DNA of 64,000 bases, from contig NZ_KL448323.1 in the NCBI RefSeq assembly GCF_000709345.1, positions 830,242 to 894,241 on the forward strand. The letters are read 5' to 3'. The DNA is from Polaromonas glacialis. GTDB taxonomy: Bacteria > Pseudomonadota > Gammaproteobacteria > Burkholderiales > Burkholderiaceae_C. The translations under genes and the position numbers were made by a program. This document shows, piece after piece, positions 1 through 9,348 of this stretch. Position 1 is the stretch's first letter. Each line of letters starts with the position of its first letter. Under the pieces are notes generated by a model. It ran no database searches and was not told the DNA's origin. It saw only the letters and a list, made by a program, of their open reading frames with translations.

Positions 1-485
1 CGCTCCTTGGCTCTGGCTTTTTCCTCGTCGCGGCGCGCGCCGCCGATCAGCGCGTCAAAGCGGAATTCGTCAATCGCCTCCAGAAGCGTGACCGACTGGT
101 GCGCATTGCGCGGCTCGTCCGGGTGGGCCAGGCGCACGGTGCCGCGCTTCATCGAATCCTCGACATGGCGCACGATCAGCTTTGCGCCCAGTTCCGTGGC
201 ACGCAGGTCGCGGAAATCGGTCACTTCCGGAAAGTTGTGGCCGGTGTCGATCATCAGGAGCGGGAATGGAATGCGGCCTATGCCAAACGCTTTTTCGGCA
301 CATTTCAGCATCACCAGCGAATCCTTGCCTCCCGAGAACAGCAGCGCCGGGCGCTCGAAGGCCGCGGCGACTTCGCGCAGGATGAAGATGGTTTCTTCTT
401 CCAGAGCGTCGAGGTGGGAATTGCTGAGCTTGGCCAGCAACTGGGGTTCATTCGTCATGTTGGTCACGTTCAGGCGGGCGTTCAT
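1..485 (-). CDS. cysD: Sulfate adenylyltransferase subunit 2 (CysD), 3' end cut by the window edge
   Basis: Small subunit of ATP sulfurylase, which makes APS from sulfate and ATP together with the GTPase CysN, normally encoded next. Only the first 161 or so codons are present; the frame stays open to base 1. The PP-loop motif SGGKDS lies at residues 51-56 and the family motif GGARRDEEKA near residue 148. The ATG at 485 overlaps the cysH stop by four bases (ATGA), so it is the distal gene of the cys operon and translationally coupled to cysH. Identification is firm; cysN presumably follows to the left of the window. Confidence 0.95.
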   Translation of the reverse strand, partial: MNARLNVTNMTNEPQLLAKLSNSHLDALEEETIFILREVAAAFERPALLFSGGKDSLVMLKCAEKAFGIGRIPFPLLMIDTGHNFPEVTDFRDLRATELGAKLIVRHVEDSMKRGTVRLAHPDEPRNAHQSVTLLEAIDEFRFDALIGGARRDEEKARAKE

Positions 486-1276
486 GCTTGGATTTCTCGG
501 ATGGGGATGATGCTGGAAAGCGGTTCGAACGCGGCGGGTTCCTGCGCTTCGTGGGTGCCGTCGGCGGCGACGTGCAGGCCGCATTCCTTGGCGCTTTCGT
601 TTTCCCACCACCAGCGGCCGGAGCGGAAATCCTCGCCCAGCGTCACGGCGCGGGTGCAGGGCGCGCAGCCGATGCTGGGGAAAAACTGGTCGTGCAGCGG
701 GTTGTAGGGAATGGCGTTGACCGAGATGTAGTGCCAGATGTCGCCCTGGGTCCATTCGACCAGCGGGTTGACCTTGGCGCGCTCTGCTTGCAACTCGATG
801 TCATGCACTTCGGCCCGGGCGGCGGACTGTTCGCGGCGCAGGCCGGTCAGCCAGCCCTTCTTGCCGTCCAGCGCGCGCGCCAAAGGCTCCATCTTGCGGA
901 TGTGGCAGCACTGCTTGCGCAGGTCCAGGCTCTTGTACATCGCCTGCGAGCCGTTTTCTTCGACAAAGGCGGAGGCTGTGTCGGCGTCGGGGTGATAGAC
1001 ATCGACCTTGAACGGATAGCGTTCCTCGATGCGGCCAACCAGCGCCAGGGTCTCAAGGTGCAGCATGCCGGTGTCGAGCACGAAGATGCTGGCGCTCGCG
1101 TTGTCAAGGCCCGCCTCAATCATCAGGTGCGTGATGACCATGTCCTCGCAGCCCAGGCTGGAGGCCTGCGCCAGCGGCGAATAGTCAAGGGCGGCGGTCT
1201 TGATCAGCGCCAGGCTGTGCGCGAGTTTTTGCGCAAAGTCGGGCGATGGCCTGGCGTAAAGGGAAATGGCGCTCAT
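482..1276 (-). CDS. cysH: Adenylylsulfate (APS) reductase, CysH family with iron-sulfur cysteines
   Basis: 264 residues. Reduces APS (or PAPS) to sulfite with thioredoxin in the cytoplasm. The catalytic motif ECGLH is near residue 230. Two cysteine pairs, QCC near residue 120 and CAPC near residue 202, are the [4Fe-4S] ligands of the bacterial APS-type enzyme, absent from E. coli PAPS reductase. That the substrate is APS is therefore inferred from these cysteines. ATGA overlaps on both sides join it to the DUF934 gene upstream and cysD downstream. Confidence 0.93.
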   Translation of the reverse strand: MSAISLYARPSPDFAQKLAHSLALIKTAALDYSPLAQASSLGCEDMVITHLMIEAGLDNASASIFVLDTGMLHLETLALVGRIEERYPFKVDVYHPDADTASAFVEENGSQAMYKSLDLRKQCCHIRKMEPLARALDGKKGWLTGLRREQSAARAEVHDIELQAERAKVNPLVEWTQGDIWHYISVNAIPYNPLHDQFFPSIGCAPCTRAVTLGEDFRSGRWWWENESAKECGLHVAADGTHEAQEPAAFEPLSSIIPIREIQA

Positions 1277-1692
1277 GCGTTTTCCTTTAAAACGGTGGCG
1301 GCGGTGATGAAGTGGGGCTGGATGTCCACCGCGTCGCCCTGGTACTTGCCGACTTTGTTGCCGGGGTAGGCGGCCAGCACGCGCTCGGCGATGGCCATGT
1401 CCTGGTCGGCGCGCAGCACGGCCACGTCAAAGCCGCTGCGCTCCATCTGCGCCAGCTGGTCCACCAGCACATCGCCGGTGGCGCGGATTTCGCCCTTGAA
1501 GCCGAGCCGGCGGCGCAGCAGAAAAGCCTGGCTGAACGAACGGCCGTCGCTGAACTTGGGAAAGTTCAGGTCGATGCGGTCCACGCCTTCGAGCGCAAGC
1601 TCGAAAGGATTGGCGTCGTTTGCCAGTTCAACGGTATTTTGGCCTGTTTCGCCCGTGGTGTGGGCGTTGGCAGCTATTAATTTCATAGTCAT
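1273..1692 (-). CDS. DUF934 protein of the sulfite reductase operon
   Basis: 139 residues from the ATG at 1692; an alternative in-frame ATG lies at 1686. A longer open frame extends upstream to 1845, but that part runs antisense-frame through cysI and was not used. The core sequence (for example LNFPKFSDGRSFSQAF and DVLVDQLAQMERSGFDVA) is the DUF934 signature; such genes sit beside the hemoprotein sulfite reductase in many proteobacteria that lack CysJ. The function is not established; an accessory role in electron delivery or assembly for CysI is an inference from context. Its stop overlaps the cysH start. Confidence 0.85.
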   Translation of the reverse strand: MTMKLIAANAHTTGETGQNTVELANDANPFELALEGVDRIDLNFPKFSDGRSFSQAFLLRRRLGFKGEIRATGDVLVDQLAQMERSGFDVAVLRADQDMAIAERVLAAYPGNKVGKYQGDAVDIQPHFITAATVLKENA

Positions 1693-1720
1693 TGAGTCGT
1701 GTAAGGTGCGATGGAGCGCT

Positions 1721-3529
1721 TCAGGCGGCGCTGGCTTCGGCAGCGTCAACGCGGCTGGCGCTGAAGCGCGCGCCGTTCGCGGCCGCCTTGAACGGGTCGG
1801 CGCCCACACGGCGCAGCGTGGCAATAAAGGTTTCGCGGCCTTCACGCTGCTGGCGGTAGGTGTTGAGCACCGCTTCGATCACCTCGGGCACTTCAGCCGC
1901 CGAGAACGACGGGCCGACCGCCTTGCCGGCCAGCGCCGGGCCCGACAGGTTCGAGCCATCCGAGCCGCCGAGCGACACCTGGTACCACTCCTTGCCGTCC
2001 TTGTCCACGCCCAGGATGCCGATGTGGCCGCTGTGGTGGTGGCCGCAGGAGTTGATGCAGCCGCTGATGTGCAGGTCGATCTCGCCGATGTCGTGCAGCT
2101 CGTCAAAATCCTGGTAGCGCTCGGTGATGGCTTCGGCAATCGGCAGCGAACGCGCATTGGCCAGCGAGCAAAAGTCGCCGCCCGGGCAGGCGATCATGTC
2201 GGTCAGCAGGTGGATGTTGGCCTTGGCCAGGCCGGCCTGGCGCGCGGCGCGCCACAGGTCGGGCAGCGCATCGGCATGCACCCACGGCAGCAGCAGGTTT
2301 TGCTCGTGCGTCACGCGGGCTTCGCCGGCGCTGAAGCGGTCGGCCAGGCCGGCGGCGATGTCGAGCTGGTCGGCCGTCGCATCGCCCGGCGCCTGGCCCA
2401 GGCGCTTGAACGACAGGGTCACGGCGCGCAGGTCGGGGTTCTGGTGCGGCGCCACGTTTTGCTGCAGCCAGCGGCTGAAGGCGGTTTCGTCTTCAGCGGC
2501 GATGGGCTGCACGCCCTGCGGCGCGCTGTCCAGCTTGGGCGCCACGAAGCAGGCCGCCACCCGGTCGTATTCGGCCTGCGTGATGGTGTGCGGGCCGCCA
2601 TCGTGCCCGATGATCTGCTGGTATTCGGCTTCCACCTCGTCGATGTACTTCTGGCCTTCGGCCTTCACCAGTATCTTGATGCGCGCCTTGTAGATGTTGT
2701 CGCGCCGGCCGTAGCGGTTGTACACGCGCACCACGGCTTCGAGGAAGTTCATGATCTGGTCCCACGGCAAAAACTCGCGGATCACCGTGCCGATGATCGG
2801 CGTGCGGCCCATGCCGCCGCCCACCAGCACCTTAAAGCCCAGTTCGCCCGCTTCGTTGCGCAGCAGCTGCAGGCCGACGTCGTGCCAGCCGATGGCGGCG
2901 CGGTCTTCACTGGCGCCGCTGATAGCGATCTTGAACTTGCGCGGCAAAAAGGCGAACTCGGGGTGCAGCGTGCTCCACTGGCGCATGATTTCGCCAAACG
3001 GGCGCGGGTCGGCGATCTCGTCCACGGCAATGCCGGCGCGCTCGTCGCTGGTGATGTTGCGGATGCAGTTGCCGCTGGTCTGGATGCCATGCATGTCCAC
3101 GCTGGCCAGCAGGTCCATCACGTCGGCCGACTTGTCGAGTGGAATCCAGTTGTACTGCACGTTCTGGCGCGTGGTGAAGTGGGCATAGCCCTTGGTCAGC
3201 ACGGTATGCACCGACTGGCCGTTCTTCAGCGCCACCGGCCCCAGCTTGTCCTGCGTGGCCTGGGCGTCTTGAAGCATCGCCGCATCGGGCTGGTCATAGT
3301 CGCGGGCAATCTTGGCCAGCACGCGCAACTGGGCGCTGGAGAGTTCGCCGTAAGGCACGGCCACGCGCAGCATGGGCGCGTAGCGCTGCACATACCAGCC
3401 GTTTTGCAGGCGCAGGGGCTTGAATTCGTCTTCAGGCAACTGGCCGTTTTGCCAGCGCGTCAGCTGGTCCCGGAACTGGCTGGCACGGGCTTTCACGAAC
3501 TGGCGGTCAAATTCTGTGTATTGGTACAT
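1721..3529 (-). CDS. cysI: Sulfite reductase hemoprotein, nitrite/sulfite reductase family (CysI-like)
   Basis: 602 residues. Six-electron reduction of sulfite to sulfide in the cytoplasm. The siroheme/[4Fe-4S] cysteines appear as CPGGDFC near residues 447-453 and GCINSCGHH near residues 487-495. The N-terminal half carries the ferredoxin-like half domain (VPYGELSSAQLRVLAKIARDY) and a TSGNCIRNIT substrate-site segment. The start ATG at 3529 is followed by MYQYTEFDRQFV, typical of this family. No cysJ flavoprotein gene is adjacent, so the electron donor differs from E. coli. A nitrite reductase role is unlikely given cysH and cysD downstream. Confidence 0.93.
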   Translation of the reverse strand: MYQYTEFDRQFVKARASQFRDQLTRWQNGQLPEDEFKPLRLQNGWYVQRYAPMLRVAVPYGELSSAQLRVLAKIARDYDQPDAAMLQDAQATQDKLGPVALKNGQSVHTVLTKGYAHFTTRQNVQYNWIPLDKSADVMDLLASVDMHGIQTSGNCIRNITSDERAGIAVDEIADPRPFGEIMRQWSTLHPEFAFLPRKFKIAISGASEDRAAIGWHDVGLQLLRNEAGELGFKVLVGGGMGRTPIIGTVIREFLPWDQIMNFLEAVVRVYNRYGRRDNIYKARIKILVKAEGQKYIDEVEAEYQQIIGHDGGPHTITQAEYDRVAACFVAPKLDSAPQGVQPIAAEDETAFSRWLQQNVAPHQNPDLRAVTLSFKRLGQAPGDATADQLDIAAGLADRFSAGEARVTHEQNLLLPWVHADALPDLWRAARQAGLAKANIHLLTDMIACPGGDFCSLANARSLPIAEAITERYQDFDELHDIGEIDLHISGCINSCGHHHSGHIGILGVDKDGKEWYQVSLGGSDGSNLSGPALAGKAVGPSFSAAEVPEVIEAVLNTYRQQREGRETFIATLRRVGADPFKAAANGARFSASRVDAAEASAA

Positions 3530-3562
3530 GGAGAGTGAGGGACAAATGAAAGTCGTTGGAAA

Positions 3563-4354
3563 TTAGATGGAAATGAGCTTCATGCCGGCATAGGCCAGCA
3601 GCATGGACAGCAGCGAGCGGATCACCCGGTCAGACGTCCTGCGCATCATGTGCGCACCGAGCCAGATGCCTGGCAGCGAGCCGGCCAGCAGCTTGAGCAG
3701 CAGGGGCCAGTCCACCGAGCCGATGGACGCATGGCCCAGGCCCGCCACCAGCGTCAGCGGCACCGCATGGGCAATGTCGGCCGCCACGATGCGCGGCAGG
3801 GGAAGTGTAGGGTAAAGCAGCATCAGCACGATCACGCCGATGGCGCCGGCGCCGACCGAGGTCAGCGTGACCAGCGTGCCAATGACCGCGCCGAACAGAA
3901 TCGGCAGCGCCCAGTGCCGCGCGCGCGTGGCTTCGGCGATTTGTTCAGGCGCAATGTGCGTGGGCGGCGCCTTGCCACGCACCACCTTGTAGAAGGTGGC
4001 GCCGGCCGTCAGCAGCAGCGCCAGGCCCAGCGTCGTCGTCATGATGGCCTGCGTCGCCGGATTGGCCGGGCCTAGGCGTTGCAGGAAATACAAGGTCAGC
4101 AGCGCGGCCGGAATGCTGCCCAGCGCCGTCTGTCCGACGATTTTCCAGTCCACGATCCTTGCGCGCGCCAGGCTGACCGTCCCGCCCATCTTGGTGAACG
4201 CGGCAAACAGCAGGTCGGTGCCAATGGCCAGGTGCGGCTTGACGCCAAAGACGAAGATCAGCAGCGGCGTCATCAGCGAGCCGCCGCCCACGCCGGTCAG
4301 GCCCACCACGATGCCAACGACGAAGCCGGCAAATATAAAAGCGAAATCATGCAT
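3563..4354 (-). CDS. TauE/SafE (TSUP) family membrane protein
   Basis: 263 residues with about seven to eight hydrophobic segments. The family hallmark is a glycine-rich first repeat (VVGLTGVGGGSLMTPLLI) and a second repeat half (VTLTSVGAGAIGVIVL). TSUP proteins move sulfite, sulfonates or other sulfur anions across the inner membrane. It ends only 33 bases before cysI on the same strand and is the first gene of the operon, so transport linked to sulfate assimilation or sulfite export is the best inference. Direction and substrate cannot be read from sequence. Confidence 0.85.
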   Translation of the reverse strand: MHDFAFIFAGFVVGIVVGLTGVGGGSLMTPLLIFVFGVKPHLAIGTDLLFAAFTKMGGTVSLARARIVDWKIVGQTALGSIPAALLTLYFLQRLGPANPATQAIMTTTLGLALLLTAGATFYKVVRGKAPPTHIAPEQIAEATRARHWALPILFGAVIGTLVTLTSVGAGAIGVIVLMLLYPTLPLPRIVAADIAHAVPLTLVAGLGHASIGSVDWPLLLKLLAGSLPGIWLGAHMMRRTSDRVIRSLLSMLLAYAGMKLISI

Positions 4355-4412
4355 AAGGGCGAAAATGTAACGGTGTTGCTTATGAAACCAAACAACAGTT
4401 TTGTTCTGCCTT

Positions 4413-4428
4413 TATGCGAATAAGCATA
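4413..4428 (-). promoter_or_regulatory. Short inverted repeat upstream of the sulfur-assimilation operon
   Basis: TATGC-GAATAA-GCATA forms a perfect 5-bp inverted repeat in the AT-rich part of the 260-base gap between the TSUP gene and the divergent binding-protein gene. Its position about 60-75 bases before the TSUP start would suit an activator such as CysB, but CysB sites are poorly conserved and this assignment is only a suggestion. The rest of the gap shows no other clear signal. Confidence 0.3.
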
Positions 4429-4614
4429 TTCACCAGTCCGCATGCGGGTTGGGCGAGTTTTTTGGTGACCTGCAGCCCGGATTCCATCGTATGACCATGC
4501 ATGACAGTGCGCGCAAGGCGGCTTGTCCGCTGTACAGTCACTTGCTTCCGGGGCGGCCGCGCTTGTGCAGGGCCGCCATCCGACGACCCGATTGCTTTAC
4601 TTCTGGAGAAAACC

Positions 4615-5826
4615 TTGACATTCATGAAACCTGCCTTGCTGGGCGGTATGTTGCTGGCCACAGTCCTTTCTGCGCATTCAGCCTCCGATCAGCCCATCAA
4701 GATTGGGGAAATCAACAGCTATTCGACGATTCCGCAGTTCACCCTGCCTTACCGCCAGGGCTGGCAGCTCGCCGTCGAGGAAATCAACACTACCGGCGGC
4801 CTGCTGGGCCGCAAGGTCGAGGTGATTGCCAGAGACGACGCCGGCAAGCCCGAGGAAGCGCTGCGCCACGCGATTGAACTGACCTCGCGCGAAAAGGTCG
4901 ATGTGTTGGCGGGCGGCTACCTGTCCAACGTCGGCCTCGCGCTAGCTGACCATGCGCAGAAAAACAAGCGCATTTACATCGCCAGCGAGCCGCTGACGGA
5001 CGCCATCGTCTGGGACAAGGGCAACCGCTACACCTTCCGCCTGCGCCCCAGCACCTACATGCAGGCCGCCATGCTGGTCGAGGAAGCCGCGAAAATGCCC
5101 GCCAGGCGCTGGGCGACGATTGCGCCCAACTACGAATACGGCCAAAGCGCCGTCGCCAGCTTCAAGGAATTGCTCAAGGCCAGGCGTCCCGACGTGGAGT
5201 TTGTCGGCGAACAGTGGCCCGCGCTGGGAAAGCTCGAAGCCGGCACCGCCCTGCAGGCCACGATGCAAAGCAAGCCCGACGCGATTTTCAACGTGACCTT
5301 TGGCGCCGACCTGGCCAAGCTGGTGCGCGAAGGCAACCAGCGCGGCATCTTCCCCAAAGTGCCGGTGGTGTCGATGCTGTCGGGCGAGCCCGAATACCTC
5401 GACGTGCTGAAGGACGAAACGCCCAAAGGCTGGATTGTCACCGGCTACCCGTGGGACCAGATCGACTCGCGCGAGCACGCCAGCTTTGCCGCCAACTACT
5501 ACCGACGCTTCAAGGAATACCCGAAGGTCGGCTCGGTGGTCGGCTATTCGACCATGCAGGCGATTTTTGCCGGCATCAAGAAAGCCAATTCGACCGACAA
5601 CGAAAAGCTGGTCGCCGCGCTGCGCGGCCTCAAATTCAGCACGCCGTTCGGCCCGGCCGAATTCCGCGCCATCGACCATCAATCAACCATGGGCGCCTAC
5701 GTCGGCAAGCTCGACCTGCGCGGCAACAAGGGAACGATGGTGAACTGGCGCTATGCCGACGGCAAGGCGTATCTGCCAAGCGATGCGTATGTGAAGGCGC
5801 GCCGCCCGGCCGATGCCATGAAGTGA
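4615..5826 (+). CDS. ABC transporter substrate-binding protein, LivK / branched-chain amino acid type
   Basis: About 403 residues. A GGAG ribosome-binding site at 4604-4607 stands 7 bases before a TTG at 4615 and 16 before the ATG at 4624, so TTG is the better-placed start although the ATG is the conventional choice. A signal peptide (KPALLGGMLLATVLSAHSAS) precedes a periplasmic type-I binding fold beginning IKIGEINSYS. It would capture an amino acid-like or amide ligand for an ABC importer, but no permease or ATPase gene is adjacent, so it is an orphan here and the ligand is unknown. Confidence 0.85.
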   Translation: MTFMKPALLGGMLLATVLSAHSASDQPIKIGEINSYSTIPQFTLPYRQGWQLAVEEINTTGGLLGRKVEVIARDDAGKPEEALRHAIELTSREKVDVLAGGYLSNVGLALADHAQKNKRIYIASEPLTDAIVWDKGNRYTFRLRPSTYMQAAMLVEEAAKMPARRWATIAPNYEYGQSAVASFKELLKARRPDVEFVGEQWPALGKLEAGTALQATMQSKPDAIFNVTFGADLAKLVREGNQRGIFPKVPVVSMLSGEPEYLDVLKDETPKGWIVTGYPWDQIDSREHASFAANYYRRFKEYPKVGSVVGYSTMQAIFAGIKKANSTDNEKLVAALRGLKFSTPFGPAEFRAIDHQSTMGAYVGKLDLRGNKGTMVNWRYADGKAYLPSDAYVKARRPADAMK

Positions 5827-5828
5827 GG

Positions 5829-5896
5829 TTTGCTATTGAATAAATAGCTGCTTGCGCTTGATGGGCATGCGCAAACGGCACTTTTTACTTAAAATT
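5829..5896 (+). repeat. Interspersed intergenic repeat, family A
   Basis: The element directly after the binding-protein stop has the pattern TTGCTATTGAATAAATAGC, then TGCTTGCGCTTG, then a second GCGC block and ACTTTTTACTTAAAAT. Related copies lie at 10090, 20264, 32990 and 41819. The TGCTATT/AATAGC ends are inverted and could fold. Similar elements are a habit of Comamonadaceae genomes (from memory, not searched). No coding capacity. Confidence 0.55.
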
Positions 5897-5977
5897 TTTC
5901 ACACGGGACGTGACATCAGCGATTTGGCCCGTCGCGCCTGCGCCAACTGGCGCAGGCTTAGGTCGGCACTGGGCTTT

Positions 5978-7207
5978 CTAGAAAAGCACGCGGCTGCGAA
6001 TGGTTCCTGGAACAGTGGCCAGCTTGGCAAGCGCCATGTCGGAATACGCTGCATCAATGTCGATCACGACGTAACCGACTGCTTCATTGGTCTGCAAGTA
6101 CTGCGCAGCGATGTTGATGTGGTTGTCGGAAAATACCCGATTGATTTCAGACAGCACGCCCGGCACATTGCGGTGAATATGCAGCACACGGTGTTTTCCG
6201 GGATGCGCCGGCAAGGCCACTTCCGGAAAGTTGACAGAAGAGGTCGATGTGCCGTTGTCACTGTACTTCACCAGTTTCTCGGCCACCTCGATGCCAATAT
6301 TGGCCTGCGCCTCCATCGTTGAGCCACCGACGTGCGGCGTCAGGATCACATTGTCCAGGCCGCGCAAGGGTGATTCGAACATGTCCTTGTTGCTGCGGGG
6401 TTCGACCGGAAAAACATCGATCGCGGCGCCCAGCAGTTTTTTCTGTCGCAGGGCGTTTGCCAGCGGTTCAATTTCGACCACCGTCCCACGCGAGGCATTG
6501 ATCAACACGCTGCCGGATTTCATTTGATCAATCTGCGCGGCACCCATCATCCATTGCGTTGCCGGGGTTTCGGGAACATGCAAGGTCACGACGTCTGACT
6601 GCGCCAGCAAATCCTTCAGGTTGCCGACCTGCTGTGCATTGCCCAGAGGCAGTTTGGTCACCACATCAAAAAACACCACCCGCATGCCAAGTCCCTCGGC
6701 CAGCACCGAGAGTTGCGTGCCAATCGAGCCGTAGCCCACGATGCCCAATGTCTTGCCGCGAATCTCATAAGCATTTTCTGCCGACTTGAGCCAGCCGCCC
6801 CGGTGCGCCACCGCACTTTTTTCAGGCACGCCGCGCAGCAGCAAGATAGCTTCTGCCAGCACCAGTTCGGCCACCGAGCGGGTATTGGAAAACGGCGCAT
6901 TGAAGACGGCAATGCCGCGTTCGCGTGCCGCTGTCAGATCGACCTGGTTGGTGCCGATACAAAAGCACCCGACTGCCGCAAGTTTTGATGCATGCGCAAA
7001 CACGTCCGCAGTCAGCTGCGTGCGCGACCGGATGCCGACAAAATGGACATCTGCAATCTTGCGCTTGAGCTCATCGTCAGGCAAGGCGCCTGCCAGACTT
7101 TCAATCTGCGTGTAGCCCGCCGCCTTCAGCACATCAACGGCCGAAGGATGAATGCCTTCCAGCAGGAGAAATTTAATTTTATTTTTATCAGTTGACGTTT
7201 TGAGCAT
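5978..7207 (-). CDS. serA: D-3-phosphoglycerate dehydrogenase with ACT domain
   Basis: 409 residues, the length of the E. coli-type enzyme. Oxidises 3-phosphoglycerate to 3-phosphohydroxypyruvate, the first step of serine synthesis. The NAD-binding Rossmann motif GIVGYGSIGTQLS is near residue 155; catalytic motifs include NASRGTVVE and the histidine in HVGGSTMEAQANIG. The last 75 or so residues (HRVLHIHRNVPGVLSEINRV) form an ACT domain, so feedback inhibition by L-serine is expected. It is monocistronic, with no serB or serC beside it. Confidence 0.95.
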   Translation of the reverse strand: MLKTSTDKNKIKFLLLEGIHPSAVDVLKAAGYTQIESLAGALPDDELKRKIADVHFVGIRSRTQLTADVFAHASKLAAVGCFCIGTNQVDLTAARERGIAVFNAPFSNTRSVAELVLAEAILLLRGVPEKSAVAHRGGWLKSAENAYEIRGKTLGIVGYGSIGTQLSVLAEGLGMRVVFFDVVTKLPLGNAQQVGNLKDLLAQSDVVTLHVPETPATQWMMGAAQIDQMKSGSVLINASRGTVVEIEPLANALRQKKLLGAAIDVFPVEPRSNKDMFESPLRGLDNVILTPHVGGSTMEAQANIGIEVAEKLVKYSDNGTSTSSVNFPEVALPAHPGKHRVLHIHRNVPGVLSEINRVFSDNHINIAAQYLQTNEAVGYVVIDIDAAYSDMALAKLATVPGTIRSRVLF

Positions 7208-7442
7208 AAAAAATTCCGCTTGTGTAATGGGTACGGACGACAGTATGAATCGTCATGCCGTCGTCGGTCTGCTTGTGCGCGCTTGACCCCGATGATTACC
7301 GGTTTGCTTGAAAACCCTTCCGGTCGCTTGCCGGTCGGTTGCCGTTCCAGCATGGGTTCGGCTGGCGCCAGCGTAAAACATCGTCCGAAATGCAGGCAGC
7401 GTCAAAAGGCCTTAAATATGACGCTATAATTTGAGGCTAGAT

Positions 7443-7518
7443 TCCTCAATAGCTCAGTTGGTAGAGCGCCGGACTGTTAATCCGTAGGTCCCTGGTTCGA
7501 GCCCAGGTTGAGGAGCCA
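7443..7518 (+). tRNA. tRNA-Asn (anticodon GTT)
   Basis: 76 bases with all four arms. Acceptor stem TCCTCAA pairs with TTGAGGA, discriminator G and an encoded CCA. The anticodon loop reads ACTGTTAAT, giving anticodon GTT. The T-arm contains GGTTCGAGCC. A TATAAT box at 7425-7430, 12 bases before the 5' end, is the probable -10 element; the -35 is not obvious. The 235 bases between serA and this tRNA hold nothing else that I can support. Confidence 0.97.
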
Positions 7519-7538
7519 GATAAGCCGCACAGGCACTG

Positions 7539-7573
7539 AAAAGCCCGCTACAAAAAAGTAGCGGGCTTTTTTT
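7539..7573. terminator. Strong bidirectional intrinsic terminator
   Basis: A 13-bp perfect stem (AAAAGCCCGCTAC with GTAGCGGGCTTTT) encloses a six-A loop and continues into a T-run. It terminates tRNA-Asn on the plus strand. On the minus strand the same stem also ends in TTTT and lies about 100 bases past ahpF, so it probably serves both genes. Confidence 0.9.
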
Positions 7574-7669
7574 TGCGATGGCTGAACCGCCACGCGCCAT
7601 GGGTTTCCATGTCAAATGATCGCGGTTCTGAAACCCAGCCCGGATGTGTCTGCCAGTGCCCTGGCTTGC

Positions 7670-9268
7670 TCATTCCGCCAAGGCTGGCTCCAGTTCAACC
7701 ACTGGTACCGGTGTCCGGATCAAATGGTCAAAAGCGCTCAATGCAGCCTTGGCGCCATCACCGGCTGCAATGATGATCTGCTTGAAGGGTACGGTTGTCG
7801 CATCGCCTGCCGCAAAAACGCCTGGCAGTGATGTCTGGCCCCTTGCATCCACCACGATCTCGCCATGCTTTGACAATTCAACCGTTCCCTTGAGCCAGTC
7901 GGTGTTGGGAATCAGACCAATCTGGATAAACACGCCTTCGAGTTCAACCTTGTGCAACTCGCCAGTCGAGCGGTTTTTGTACGCCAGGCCGTTGACTTTC
8001 TGGCTGTCGCCGGTGATTTCAGTCGTCTGGGCATTGGTGAACACGGTCACGTTCTTCAGGCTGTGCAGCTTGCGCTGCAGCACGGCATCGGCACGCAGCA
8101 CGCTGTCGAACTCGATCAAGGTGACGTGCCCGACGATGCCTGCCAGGTCAATGGCCGCCTCGACGCCTGAATTGCCGCCGCCTATCACCGACACGCGCTT
8201 TCCCTTGAACAGCGGGCCGTCGCAGTGCGGGCAGTACGCGACGCCTTTGTTCTTGTATTCATGCTCGCCTGGCACGTTGATGTTGCGCCAGCGCGCGCCC
8301 GTGGAAATGATGACCGATCTGGCCTGAAGGGATGCGCCACTTTCAAGCTGAATCTCGATCATGTCCGTGCCTGGACCGGCTTTGCTGACCAGTGCCTTGG
8401 CACGCTGCAGGTTCATGATGTCTACATCGTAGTCACGCACATGCTGCTCAAGCGCGACGGAAAACTGCGGGCCTTCGGTATGCTGGATCGAAATGAAATT
8501 TTCAATGCCGAGCGTGTCAAGCACCTGGCCGCCAAAACGTTCGGCCACGATACCGGTACGAATACCTTTGCGCGCTGCGTATACCGCTGCAGCGGCGCCG
8601 GCTGGACCACCGCCAACGATCAGCACGTCGAATGGCGCCTTGGCGGCGATTTTCCTCGCCTCGCGCTCGACCCCGCTGGTGTCGATCTTGGCCAGTATCT
8701 CTTCCAGGCTCATGCGGCCCTGGCTGAACTCCGTGCCGTTGAGGAACACGGTCGGTACCGCCATGATCTGGCGTTCCTTGACCTCGTCCTGGAACAGGGC
8801 GCCGTCGATCATGGTGTTCGTGATGCGCGGGTTCTGGACGGCCATCAGGTTGAGTGCCTGCACCACGTCGGGGCAGCTATGGCAGGTCAGCGAGACATAA
8901 ATCTCGAATTTGAAGTCTCCATCAAGCGCGCGAATCTGTTCCAGGATCGCTTGATCGACCTTGGGCGGGTAGCCGCCAATTTGCAGCAGGGCCAGGATCA
9001 GCGAGGTGAACTCGTGGCCCATCGGCAGTCCGGCAAATCGCGGGCCGTGATTTTCGCCGGGGCGATTGATGGAGAACGACGGCTTGCGGTGGTTGTCGCC
9101 CGTGCTTTCGCTGACCTTGACCAGTGCCGACACATCGCTGATGTCTTTGAGCAGTGACTGCAACTCGCTCGACGCCTTGCTGTCGTCAAGCGATGCGACG
9201 ATTTCGATAGGCGCCGTGGCGCGTTCGATGTAGCTTTTAAGCTGGGCTTTTGTGCTGGCGTCGAGCAT
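7670..9268 (-). CDS. ahpF: Alkyl hydroperoxide reductase subunit F (NADH:peroxiredoxin reductase)
   Basis: 532 residues from the ATG at 9268 ([13 protein letters not shown]); an upstream extension of the open frame to 9406 crosses the ahpC terminator and is not used. FAD/NADH flavoprotein that passes electrons to AhpC. The N-terminal thioredoxin-like domain has CHSC near residue 129; the FAD motif [17 protein letters not shown] follows; the second redox pair CPHC is near residue 346, and GVFAAGDAT closes the FAD site. It is downstream of ahpC but separated from it by an intrinsic terminator. Confidence 0.95.
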   Translation of the reverse strand: MLDASTKAQLKSYIERATAPIEIVASLDDSKASSELQSLLKDISDVSALVKVSESTGDNHRKPSFSINRPGENHGPRFAGLPMGHEFTSLILALLQIGGYPPKVDQAILEQIRALDGDFKFEIYVSLTCHSCPDVVQALNLMAVQNPRITNTMIDGALFQDEVKERQIMAVPTVFLNGTEFSQGRMSLEEILAKIDTSGVEREARKIAAKAPFDVLIVGGGPAGAAAAVYAARKGIRTGIVAERFGGQVLDTLGIENFISIQHTEGPQFSVALEQHVRDYDVDIMNLQRAKALVSKAGPGTDMIEIQLESGASLQARSVIISTGARWRNINVPGEHEYKNKGVAYCPHCDGPLFKGKRVSVIGGGNSGVEAAIDLAGIVGHVTLIEFDSVLRADAVLQRKLHSLKNVTVFTNAQTTEITGDSQKVNGLAYKNRSTGELHKVELEGVFIQIGLIPNTDWLKGTVELSKHGEIVVDARGQTSLPGVFAAGDATTVPFKQIIIAAGDGAKAALSAFDHLIRTPVPVVELEPALAE

Positions 9269-9296
9269 GGCGGACCTGCTTTCAAATGAAATTGGG

Positions 9297-9328
9297 AAAA
9301 AAAAGCCCGGGTGCAATTGCGCCCGGGC
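9297..9328 (-). terminator. Intrinsic terminator between ahpC and ahpF
   Basis: Read on the minus strand: GCCCGGG, a 10-base partly self-complementary loop, CCCGGGC, then eight T. It follows ahpC by about 20 bases and precedes ahpF by about 29. The arrangement suggests partial read-through, giving more AhpC than AhpF, as seen for other ahpCF pairs. Confidence 0.85.
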
Positions 9329-9348
9329 CGTGGCGCAAGCGCGGGTGT

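Noticed and set aside
1391..3538. 715-codon plus-strand open frame opposite cysI
   Set aside because: GC-rich third-position shadow; the minus strand carries the full sulfite reductase motifs, and this frame has no recognisable domain or ribosome site.
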